Assembly: GCA_964019425.1 (NCBI GenBank)
Contig: OZ025789.1
Coordinates: 248,001 to 312,000 of the forward strand
DNA from: Flectonema sp. DT1601
Lineage: Eukaryota > Euglenozoa > Diplonemea > Diplonemida > Diplonemidae
DNA: 64,000 bases
Reading direction: 5' to 3'
This document shows positions 10,494 through 20,500 of this stretch, one piece after another. Both the position numbers and the translations under genes were made by a program. Numbering within the stretch: position 1 is the first letter of the stretch; each line of letters opens with the position of its first letter. The notes under the pieces are model-generated. The model was not told the DNA's origin. It searched no databases and saw only the letters and a program-made list of their open reading frames with translations.

Positions 10494-11114
10494 TTATTTC
10501 CAAACGGGACCATTCGACTCTGCTACTGGTATTCCTCGTTTTCGTCCTTCTCGTTTCATAAAGTTACGAGGATAGTAATAATTTCCTCGACTAACCATAA
10601 CTAGAGCGTTGGCAATCGATGCCTTGGTATTATCAGCGATCGTCCAGTTGCAAGAACGTGGAATGGTATCTTGATAAGGAGGGAGGGATGCAATACACGC
10701 AGGCCCCTCTTCTGGAAGACAACTTATCGATCTGTGTGATAGCATAAGGGATAAGCAACTGTCATTATTTTCAATTTGGTTAACAGCTGTTGTCGCTGGT
10801 GAACTCGTATTTATATTTCGATCAATTTCACTGTGGGAGTTGTTAACTTTTTTATTTGATCTACGAATGGCTGACGGTAACAAAGGCTTCATATTAAACT
10901 TACCCTTCACACCCACATCACCAACTCTGACTTGAAGCCTACCCTTCCTTGGATCCTGTGATGATGTTGGTCTACCTGAGCTGTCTGGATTCCTCGGAGG
11001 TTTTACTCTTTTTGAACTTAAGGGTCTCTGCCTTTCAGCAATCAGTTCAGGCTTCCACAAATCTAACAACTTCCCCTCTCTGAACTTACTGTGAGGGGGA
11101 AGCTCCGGTACCAT
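10494..11114 (-). CDS. Unknown basic protein (possibly the 3' exon of a longer gene)
   Basis: Read alone from the ATG at 11114 (MVPELPPHSKF) it gives 206 residues. An acceptor TTTTTTTGTAACTTAG sits 14 bases upstream, as in other genes of the window. The protein is rich in Arg, Pro, Ser and Asn and ends RKRGIPVAESNGPVWK; I see no domain. The frame is also open back to the acceptor, so this may instead be the last exon of the gene whose earlier exons lie at 11295-11836. The choice cannot be made without transcripts. Confidence 0.55.
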   Translation of the reverse strand: MVPELPPHSKFREGKLLDLWKPELIAERQRPLSSKRVKPPRNPDSSGRPTSSQDPRKGRLQVRVGDVGVKGKFNMKPLLPSAIRRSNKKVNNSHSEIDRNINTSSPATTAVNQIENNDSCLSLMLSHRSISCLPEEGPACIASLPPYQDTIPRSCNWTIADNTKASIANALVMVSRGNYYYPRNFMKREGRKRGIPVAESNGPVWK

Positions 11115-11294
11115 ATTGCACTCGTCATCTAAGTTACAAAAAAAGAAAAAAATTAACGAGAATCGATCATTAAAAGCAAAACAACAGTAAAGCGTTGGTT
11201 CCTTTCTCAACCAGTTGAGTTAGTCATAAAATAAAAATATTTTTTCGTTATGAGATACCTCGCTAATATCAGAGATATAAAAAGAAAAAACAAC

Positions 11295-11836
11295 AATCGT
11301 TCTGCTGTTTCCATATGAAATTAGTAGTGCCATACGTAGTTTCAGGAGCTATAATCTTATACAACTCGTCCCTTCGACCTTCCGCAGTGACACGCCTGTA
11401 AGAATGTTACTATTTTGGTGAGTGTAGGTGAGTAACTTAATAATGTAATTAAACACAAAAGTAACTCGGAAATCCCTGTGATAATTTTTCTGTCACCTCC
11501 GGCTTCATCCCTTGAACATGAAGCGAGACTAAAGGATCGTTAGGCCATGCTTTCACACCGTGGATCGGTACTGAAGAGCAAGCTTTTACCCTTATGCTCC
11601 ACGTGAGATTTCTGTTCCGCAGCAAAAGATTCCGAAATGGATGTATTCGAAATTCAATTTATTACATAGCAGACTTATAAATAAAATTCCCACAACACAT
11701 CATAACAATGAAATACCGACTGTGGTCCTTCCGATTGAAGACGTCCGTTCAGATGGTCTTGTTGAGATGTGATTGGTTCTCCATTTTCAGTTTTTATCTT
11801 CTTGTGTACAGGCACAGGATCGATGCTTCTCTTCAT
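11295..11836 (-). CDS. Exons of an unrecognised gene, structure uncertain
   Basis: The first exon, 11836..11717, encodes 40 residues (MKRSIDPVPVHKKIKTENGE...) and ends at a GTATTT donor; an acceptor AACTTCAG lies 16 bases before the ATG. A later exon starting at 11395 after ATTCTTACAG reads RVTAEGRRDELYKIIAPET and stays open to about 11295. Between them, 11620-11470 holds coding-like pieces (KSHVEHKG; GGDRKIITGISE). One frame-consistent chain uses a donor GGGTAAAAG near 11592 and an acceptor CCGGAG near 11492, bypassing an in-frame TAA. These may be the 5' exons of the gene ending at 10494. The family is not recognised. Confidence 0.4.
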
Positions 11837-12063
11837 GTGGAATACTGCTCGTCTGAAGTTTTTTTAAAAAATAAATGAATGAAATGAGAATCACATCAAA
11901 GATGAAAGAAATAATAAAACAAAATAAAATCAGAAACTGAACATAAACATAAAACAAAACAAAACAAGAAACAAAGAGAAAAAAAAAAATGTATATTTTT
12001 TTTAAAATAATCTATTACTACGAGTTATGTCAGTTAGAGACTCTGATGGTTGACCTTGCTTAA

Positions 12064-12537
12064 CTATGTGATGGTAATTATATCATCGCTCAGTTGTTCC
12101 TCATCACTTGCCCTCGATTCAAGTTCTATCTGTTCTTCAGATATTCTGACTGTTGATCTTCTGTAGGATTCACAACAGATTGATGTTCCGATATTTAATA
12201 ATAATGATACGGTTGTCAGACCGAATAGCACTTTATTATTCGAAGTCATTCCCTCGATAAGAATAGCAGTAATCACCACTATATCTAACACTCCTATAAA
12301 TAACGAACATATAATTGAGCTCAACAATGACTGAGGTAGTGAACAAGTGTCTCTCGGAGATCCAGTCTTAAATACATTTCTGACATACCCCAGTGCGATA
12401 CCACTACTGAATGTTGTGATCAGATGTTGGAATGAGTTAGGAAAAAACATGATGACCATCACCAAAGAGAAGACGCTACTCAAAGAACAAAATACTGAAG
12501 TTACAACATTCAGGTATCCATTGATGGTGTTCGACAT
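12064..12537 (-). CDS. Small multi-pass membrane protein, unknown
   Basis: Single exon, 157 residues. Hydrophobic segments lie at about 10-32 (VVTSVFCSLSSVFSLVMVIM), a weaker one at 36-52, then about 70-92 (SIICSLFIGVLDIVVITAIL) and 100-120 (VLFGLTTVSLLLNIGTSICC). A hydrophilic acidic tail ends DDIITIT. This gives three or four membrane helices with a cytosolic tail rich in Glu and Asp. An acceptor CATTCGATCAG lies 14 bases before the ATG. I see no family signature. Confidence 0.65.
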   Translation of the reverse strand: MSNTINGYLNVVTSVFCSLSSVFSLVMVIMFFPNSFQHLITTFSSGIALGYVRNVFKTGSPRDTCSLPQSLLSSIICSLFIGVLDIVVITAILIEGMTSNNKVLFGLTTVSLLLNIGTSICCESYRRSTVRISEEQIELESRASDEEQLSDDIITIT

Positions 12538-12965
12538 GTCGGTTTCTTGATCTGATCGAATGAAGTAGAATAAAAAAATAAAAAAAAGGAAACAGTTTTT
12601 TTTTAAAGAAAAAAAAACACAAAAACAGACTCATCATTCAAATTAGTAGATTTTCGATAACCAAATTCAAAAAAAAAAAAAACTTGGAAAAAATATAATT
12701 TTATAATTTACCAAAAGTTCTTAACTGTCTGTACTTCTACCAGTCACTTCACACAATAATAATATAAAAAAACTCCCCCAACGAACGTTTATCAAACGAG
12801 AGAATAATAGGAGCACACATCAAGTTGTTCTTTATTAAAAAGAAAATAGTGAATTGTTTGCTCAGCAAGAAAGAAAGTCTCGCTTACTTATTACAAATGT
12901 CTCAAGTGGGACTCACTATGTGTGAGTACTAAAAATATGTCCTCCATGAAGACTATCGATGGAGG

Positions 12966-13277
12966 TTAGCCAAATAGGACTGCTAAAACAATAATAACGC
13001 TATTCGCAATTAAAAGAGGGAATCTAGTGACCAGACGGACTGAAGATACCGTCCTGAATATCTTAACTCTCATTGGTTCCTCTCCTGTTTCCATAATACT
13101 ATTCGATTCTCCTCCACTAAAGTCTGTTTTTTTTTTTTTTTTTTTTTTTTTTTCTAGTTTAGGTTAGGAGTTCTTTAAAAACATACGCTTCTTCATAAAT
13201 CGTTTCTCAGATAAAATAGCAATAGCATTGGTCAACAGCACCAATACTTTAAGTAAGTCCCATAGACTAGCTCCCAT
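12966..13277 (-). CDS. YOS1 / IER3IP1-like ER-Golgi transport protein
   Basis: Two exons, 13277..13187 and 13123..12966, encode 82 residues, the family's usual size. YOS1/IER3IP1 is a small ER-Golgi membrane protein working with Yip1-Yif1 in COPII vesicle traffic. Exon 1 reads MGASLWDLLKVLVLLTNAIA followed by ILSEKRFMKK, matching the family's first helix and its NAIAVLNEERF motif. Exon 2 carries the conserved C-terminus, SSVRLVTRFPLLIANSVII then VLAVLFG, with the stop directly after FG. The 63-base intron starts GTATGT and has 27 A residues directly before its CAG, an unusual 3' end. An acceptor TTCAATTACCAG lies 21 bases before the ATG. Confidence 0.9.
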
Positions 13278-13506
13278 ATTGTTATTTCTTTTATTATCTG
13301 GTAATTGAAAAAACAATTTTTTTTTTTTTTTTAAAAAAATCTCATTATTTTTATTTAAAGTAGTAGGTATTAAACCGTCATTAGTTAATTCTAATAAAAG
13401 GAAACAGGAACCCGAATGAATGAATCGGATTGTTGTCTCAGAGTGACATCCTGTTGAGAGGAGGGCAATTCAAATATCCCAAATTGATAGCTTTCATTAC
13501 TTTGAA

Positions 13507-14445
13507 CTATCTCGTTCTTAAATTCCTCTGTTTTCTCTTTTTGAAAATGATTGGAGCAGCATCTTCATCATCAGGTTGGTTATCTACTTCAGGAATTTGT
13601 TGTTCTTGTTCGCTGTCAGATGTTTCCGACGATTGCTTTCTTGATTTCTTTTTAAACGACACAGTTGTAGCAACAGGTGTATCAGACCAGCCTGCTGTAT
13701 CAGTTCTTGTAGATAGAGTTGTGTTTAGGTTGTCAATAATCATCTCTCCTGATTCATTAGTAGGTGACTCTGTCTTATGTCTCTTTATGCTATCGTCGAT
13801 ATCAATACCAATGTTATTGGGATCTTCAGAGCTTTCAGAGGAAGATCTGCTTGTCGCGTCGACTTTTTTCGCACTTTTGTTCCATCCCCACATTGTTGAT
13901 GCAACCGCAGATCCAAAAGCGACTTCACCACCGAACTCAATATCCCGAAGTTCTTGTTCTTTGTTATCAATCTTTTCAATAGTTCTTTGAGGCTGTTCTG
14001 ATATGATTTGTTGTTTATTGTTTTCAGATGTATTTCTTGCTTTGGACCATCCAAGCGGTGCTGGAGGCAGTGATACCACGTCCCCCTCGTGTACTTTTTG
14101 TTTTTGCATTAGAGCTCGTCTTTCTTTTCTGTTGAGTCCCGATGGTGCTTTTGTAACGTCCTTGGTAGTGATTTCATGTATAAGTGACTCAATTTTCGGT
14201 TCAGGGATGGGTTTATTTTGCATACTCGCTGCCGCAGCAATATTTATACGTTCCATCTCCTTTTCCTTTTCCTTCTCTTGCTTTTTTTTTGCTGAGGCGT
14301 CTTCTTGTTGTTTTTCCAGGTATAACCTGGCCTTCTCTAAATGGGTTTTTGTTTTTTCATGCTGAGATCTCGCAGCTACGTTGTTATGGATCCAGACACT
14401 ACAATACTTACACATGTAGCGGGTCTCTTTACGACGGTGAGACAT
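13507..14445 (-). CDS. WBP4-like zinc-finger spliceosome protein
   Basis: Single exon, 312 residues. Residues 12-40 form a matrin/U1-C type C2H2 finger: CKYC, then HEKTKTH with the five-residue His spacing, followed by a long basic helix (KARLYLEKQQEDASAKKKQE). This N-terminal arrangement is typical of WBP4/FBP21, a protein of the spliceosome, and related U1-C-type fingers. The rest is low-complexity and charged, with isolated motifs LGWSKARN, TMWGWNKS and DTAGWSD, and ends in a basic KKRKQRNLRTR. No clear WW domain is present, so the assignment to WBP4 rather than another matrin-finger splicing factor is tentative. An acceptor CACACTCACAG lies 27 bases before the ATG. Confidence 0.65.
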   Translation of the reverse strand: MSHRRKETRYMCKYCSVWIHNNVAARSQHEKTKTHLEKARLYLEKQQEDASAKKKQEKEKEKEMERINIAAAASMQNKPIPEPKIESLIHEITTKDVTKAPSGLNRKERRALMQKQKVHEGDVVSLPPAPLGWSKARNTSENNKQQIISEQPQRTIEKIDNKEQELRDIEFGGEVAFGSAVASTMWGWNKSAKKVDATSRSSSESSEDPNNIGIDIDDSIKRHKTESPTNESGEMIIDNLNTTLSTRTDTAGWSDTPVATTVSFKKKSRKQSSETSDSEQEQQIPEVDNQPDDEDAAPIIFKKRKQRNLRTR

Positions 14446-14553
14446 TTTATTTTTATTATTATTATTATTATTCTGTGAGTGTGTTTTTTTTTTTTTTTAA
14501 TTCATTGCTTTGTCTAACTACGTAGATAGCATTGGTTTTACCCGTTCAGAATC

Positions 14554-17500
14554 CTAATTCATAATGCTTGATTCTCTGGTAAAAATAAAGAAAAGGTTTT
14601 AACAAGAAAGAATAGCGGGGGGAAAGGAGAAAAAAAAATATATATATACCAACTAAAAAAACGAATAAATACTGATAATTTGAGTGATACGTTCCTCACC
14701 TGTGATCGCTGGGCTCGGCAGAAACTACAAAAAAAGAAAAGTTCACACTTAAGGGGGTGGGAGTGGATGAGATCCAGGGAACCACGGTTGCGCAGTTTTC
14801 TTTTTTTTCTTTTCTTTTTCTTTTCCTTTTTTTTTTTTTTTTTTTTTTCATCCGCTCCATAACATTCAAATAATATGATACTTTTTTTTCTGAGTGATAA
14901 GCTAGCAATTGCCCATCGCTCACTTTGTTAAAGAAAATACTCGTCCAATACGAAAAAGAAGACAAGCCGCTTATTGAGCAACAAGAAGTACTCACCATAG
15001 GCATCAATGGCTTTTACTTCACACCAGTATAGCTGTTCAGTTTAATGAAGGCAGCTATTTATGGCGTTCAATTGATCAATTGACCTTTACGCAGAAAGGT
15101 ATTTTATTTTATTCTTTTTTTAATACTACAGATTCCCTTCAGTTCAATGAAGGCTCAACCACAGATAGCAAAAAAAACTCACCAAACAGTTATAAAATAA
15201 TTAAATCACCCCTCGTACAAAACAACGACCCTTTTGTCAGGATCTGGAAAACCGGGCCGCGGGAGATATGAGCAGAGCCTCTAGTAGTGACTTCACATGG
15301 AGATTTTGTGCTGTTTTTTTTTGATTTTTTAATTTTGAAATTGAAAACATTACTAATATATTTATCCAAGATAACATCATTGGTTATCCAGCAATATTAG
15401 GGATGCGAAAGCAGCAACGCATCGTTTAGTCGTGCTTAACAAGTGTTGAGAGAGTACAATTGGTGGATTCCGTGTCTGGGGAACTGTGTGTCTCGCAAGA
15501 TTGGGGATGACGTGTACTCACAAAAGAGAGCAATGCATCGTTTAGTCGTGCTTAACAGGTGTTGGGAGAGTACAATAGTTGAAAGTGGATTCTGTGTCTG
15601 GGGAATTGTGTGTCTCGCAAGATTGGGGATGACGTGTACTCACAAAAGAGAGCAACGCATCGTTTAGTCGTGCTTAACAGGTGTTGGGAGAGTACAATAG
15701 TTGAAAGTGGATTCTGTGTCTGGGGAACTGTGTCTCGCAAGATTGGGGATGACGTGTACTCACAAAAGAGAGCAACGCATCGTTTAGTCGTGCTTAACAG
15801 GTGTTGGGAGAGTACAATAGTTGAAAGTGGATTCTGTGTCTGGGGAATTGTGTGTCTCGCAAGATTGGGGATGACGTGTACTCACAAAAGAGAGCAACGC
15901 ATCGTTTAGTCGTGCTTAACAGGTGTTGGGAGAGTACAATAGTTGAAAGTGGATTCTGTGTCTGGAACTGTGTCTCGCAAGATTGGGGATGACGTGTACT
16001 CACAAAAGAGAGCAACGCATCGTTTAGTCGTGCTTAACAGGTGTTGGGAGAGTACAATAGTTGAAAGTGGATTCTGTGTCTGGGGAACTGTGTCTCGCAA
16101 GATTGGGGATGACGTGTACTCACAAAAGAGAGCAACGCATCGTTTAGTCGTGCTTAACAGGTGTTGGGAGAGTACAATAGTTGAAAGTGGATTCTGTGTC
16201 TGGGGAACTGTGTGTCTCGCAAGATTGGGGATGACGTGTACTCACAAAAGAGAGCATCGCATCGTTTAGTCGTGCTTAACAGGTGTTGGGAGAGTACAAT
16301 AGTTGAAAGTGGATTCTGTGTCTGGGGAACTGTGTGTCTCGCAAGATTGGGGATGACGTGTACTCACAAAAGAGAGCAACGCATCGTTTAGTCGTGCTTA
16401 ACAGGTGTTGGGAGAGTACAATAGTTGAAAGTGGATTCTGTGTCTGGGGAATTGTGTGTCTCGCAAGATTGGGGATGACGTGTACTCACAAAAGAGAGCA
16501 TCGCATCGTTTAGTCGTGCTTAACAGGTGTTGGGAGAGTACAATAGTTGAAAGTGGATTCTGTGTCTGGGGAACTGTGTGTCTCGCAAGATTGGGGATGA
16601 CGTGTACTCACAAAAGAGAGCAACGCATCGTTTAGTCGTGCTTAACAGGTGTTGGGAGAGTACAATAGTTGAAAGTGGATTCTGTGTCTGGGGAACTGTG
16701 TCTCGCAAGATTGGGGATGACGTGTACTCACAAAAGAGAGCAACGCATCGTTTAGTCGTGCTTAACAGGTGTTGGGAGAGTACAATAGTTGAAAGTGGAT
16801 TCTGTGTCTGGGGAATTGTGTGTCTCGCAAGATTGGGGATGACGTGTACTCACAAAAGAGAGCAACGCATCGTTTAGTCGTGCTTAACAGGTGTTGGGAG
16901 AGTACAATAGTTGAAAGTGGATTCTGTGTCTGGGGAACTGTGTGTCTCGCAAGATTGGGGATGACGTGTACTCACAAAAGAGAGCATCGCATCGTTTAGT
17001 CGTGCTTAACAGGTGTTGGGAGAGTACAATAGTTGAAAGTGGATTCTGTGTCTGGGGAACTGTGTGTCTCGCAAGATTGGGGATGACGTGTACTCACAAA
17101 AGAGAGCAACGCATCGTTTAGTCGTGCTTAACAGGTGTTGGGAGAGTACAATAGTTGAAAGTGGATTCTGTGTCTGGGGAACTGTGTGTCTCGCAAGATT
17201 GGGGATGACGTGTACTCACAAAAGAGAGCAACGCATCGTTTAGTCGTGCTTAACAGGTGTTGGGAGAGTACAATAGTTGAAAGTGGATTCTGTGTCTGGG
17301 GAACTGTGTCTCGCAAGATTGGGGATGACGTGTACTCACAAAAGAGAGCAACGCATCGTTTAGTCGTGCTTAACAGGTGTTGGGAGAGTACAATAGTTGA
17401 AAGTGGATTCTGTGTCTGGGGAATTGTGTGTCTCGCAAGATTGGGGATGACGTGTACTCACAAAAGAGAGCAACGCATCGTTTAGTCGTGCTTAACAGGT

Positions 17501-20500
17501 GTTGGGAGAGTACAATAGTTGAAAGTGGATTCTGTGTCTGGGGAACTGTGTGTCTCGCAAGATTGGGGATGACGTGTACTCACAAAAGAGAGCATCGCAT
17601 CGTTTAGTCGTGCTTAACAGGTGTTGGGAGAGTACAATAGTTGAAAGTGGATTCTGTGTCTGGGGAATTGTGTGTCTCGCAAGATTGGGGATGACGTGTA
17701 CTCACAAAAGAGAGCAACGCATCGTTTAGTCGTGCTTAACAGGTGTTGGGAGAGTACAATAGTTGAAAGTGGATTCTGTGTCTGGAACTGTGTCTCGCAA
17801 GATTGGGGATGACGTGTACTCACAAAAGAGAGCAACGCATCGTTTAGTCGTGCTTAACAGGTGTTGGGAGAGTACAATAGTTGAAAGTGGATTCTGTGTC
17901 TGGGGAATTGTGTCTCGCAAGATTGGGGATGACGTGTACTCACAAAAGAGAGCAACGCATCGTTTAGTCGTGCTTAACAGGTGTTGGGAGAGTACAATAG
18001 TTGAAAGTGGATTCTGTGTCTGGAACTGTGTCTCGCAAGATTGGGGATGACGTGTACTCACAAAAGAGAGCAACGCATCGTTTAGTCGTGCTTAACAGGT
18101 GTTGGGAGAGTACAATAGTTGAAAGTGGATTCTGTGTCTGGGGAACTGTGTGTCTCGCAAGATTGGGGATGACGTGTACTCACAAAAGAGAGCAACGCAT
18201 CGTTTAGTCGTGCTTAACAGGTGTTGGGAGAGTACAATAGTTGAAAGTGGATTCTGTGTCTGGGGAACTGTGTGTCTCGCAAGATTGGGGATGACGTGTA
18301 CTCACAAAAGAGAGCAACGCATCGTTTAGTCGTGCTTAACAGGTGTTGGGAGAGTACAATAGTTGAAAGTGGATTCTGTGTCTGGGGAACTGTGTGTCTC
18401 GCAAGATTGGGGATGACGTGTACTCACAAAAGAGAGCAACGCATCGTTTAGTCGTGCTTAACAGGTGTTGGGAGAGTACAATAGTTGAAAGTGGATTCTG
18501 TGTCTGGGGAATTGTGTGTCTCGCAAGATTGGGGATGACGTGTACTCACAAAAGAGAGCAACGCATCGTTTAGTCGTGCTTAACAGGTGTTGGGAGAGTA
18601 CAATAGTTGAAAGTGGATTCTGTGTCTGGGGAACTGTGTGTCTCGCAAGATTGGGGATGACGTGTACTCACAAAAGAGAGCAACGCATCGTTTAGTCGTG
18701 CTTAACAGGTGTTGGGAGAGTACAATAGTTGAAAGTGGATTCTGTGTCTGGGGAACTGTGTGTCTCGCAAGATTGGGGATGACGTGTACTCACAAAAGAG
18801 AGCAACGCATCGTTTAGTCGTGCTTAACAGGTGTTGGGAGAGTACAATAGTTGAAAGTGGATTCTGTGTCTGGAACTGTGTCTCGCAAGATTGGGGATGA
18901 CGTGTACTCACAAAAGAGAGCAACGCATCGTTTAGTCGTGCTTAACAGGTGTTGGGAGAGTACAATAGTTGAAAGTGGATTCTGTGTCTGGGGAACTGTG
19001 TGTCTCGCAAGATTGGGGATGACGTGTACTCACAAAAGAGAGCAACGCATCGTTTAGTCGTGCTTAACAGGTGTTGGGAGAGTACAATAGTTGAAAGTGG
19101 ATTCTGTGTCTGGGGAACTGTGTGTCTCGCAAGATTGGGGATGACGTGTACTCACAAAAGAGAGCAACGCATCGTTTAGTCGTGCTTAACAGGTGTTGGG
19201 AGAGTACAATAGTTGAAAGTGGATTCTGTGTCTGGGGAACTGTGTGTCTCGCAAGATTGGGGATGACGTGTACTCACAAAAGAGAGCAACGCATCGTTTA
19301 GTCGTGCTTAACAGGTGTTGGGAGAGTACAATAGTTGAAAGTGGATTCTGTGTCTGGGGAATTGTGTGTCTCGCAAGATTGGGGATGACGTGTACTCACA
19401 AAAGAGAGCAACGCATCGTTTAGTCGTGCTTAACAGGTGTTGGGAGAGTACAATAGTTGAAAGTGGATTCTGTGTCTGGGGAACTGTGTGTCTCGCAAGA
19501 TTGGGGATGACGTGTACTCACAAAAGAGAGCAACGCATCGTTTAGTCGTGCTTAACAGGTGTTGGGAGAGTACAATAGTTGAAAGTGGATTCTGTGTCTG
19601 GGGAACTGTGTGTCTCGCAAGATTGGGGATGACGTGTACTCACAAAAGAGAGCAACGCATCGTTTAGTCGTGCTTAACAGGTGTTGGGAGAGTACAATAG
19701 TTGAAAGTGGATTCTGTGTCTGGAACTGTGTCTCGCAAGATTGGGGATGACGTGTACTCACAAAAGAGAGCAACGCATCGTTTAGTCGTGCTTAACAGGT
19801 GTTGGGAGAGTACAATAGTTGAAAGTGGATTCTGTGTCTGGAACTGTGTCTCGCAAGATTGGGGATGACGTGTACTCACAAAAGAGAGCATCGCATCGTT
19901 TAGTCGTGCTTAACAGGTGTTGGGAGAGTACAATAGTTGAAAGTGGATTCTGTGTCTGGGGAATTGTGTGTCTCGCAAGATTGGGGATGACGTGTACTCA
20001 CAAAAGAGAGCAACGCATCGTTTAGTCGTGCTTAACAGGTGTTGGGAGAGTACAATAGTTGAAAGTGGATTCTGTGTCTGGGGAACTGTGTGTCTCGCAA
20101 GATTGGGGATGACGTGTACTCACAAAAGAGAGCATCGCATCGTTTAGTCGTGCTTAACAGGTGTTGGGAGAGTACAATAGTTGAAAGTGGATTCTGTGTC
20201 TGGGGAACTGTGTGTCTCGCAAGATTGGGGATGACGTGTACTCACAAAAGAGAGCAACGCATCGTTTAGTCGTGCTTAACAGGTGTTGGGAGAGTACAAT
20301 AGTTGAAAGTGGATTCTGTGTCTGGGGAACTGTGTGTCTCGCAAGATTGGGGATGACGTGTACTCACAAAAGAGAGCAACGCATCGTTTAGTCGTGCTTA
20401 ACAGGTGTTGGGAGAGTACAATAGTTGAAAGTGGATTCTGTGTCTGGGGAACTGTGTCTCGCAAGATTGGGGATGACGTGTACTCACAAAAGAGAGCAAC

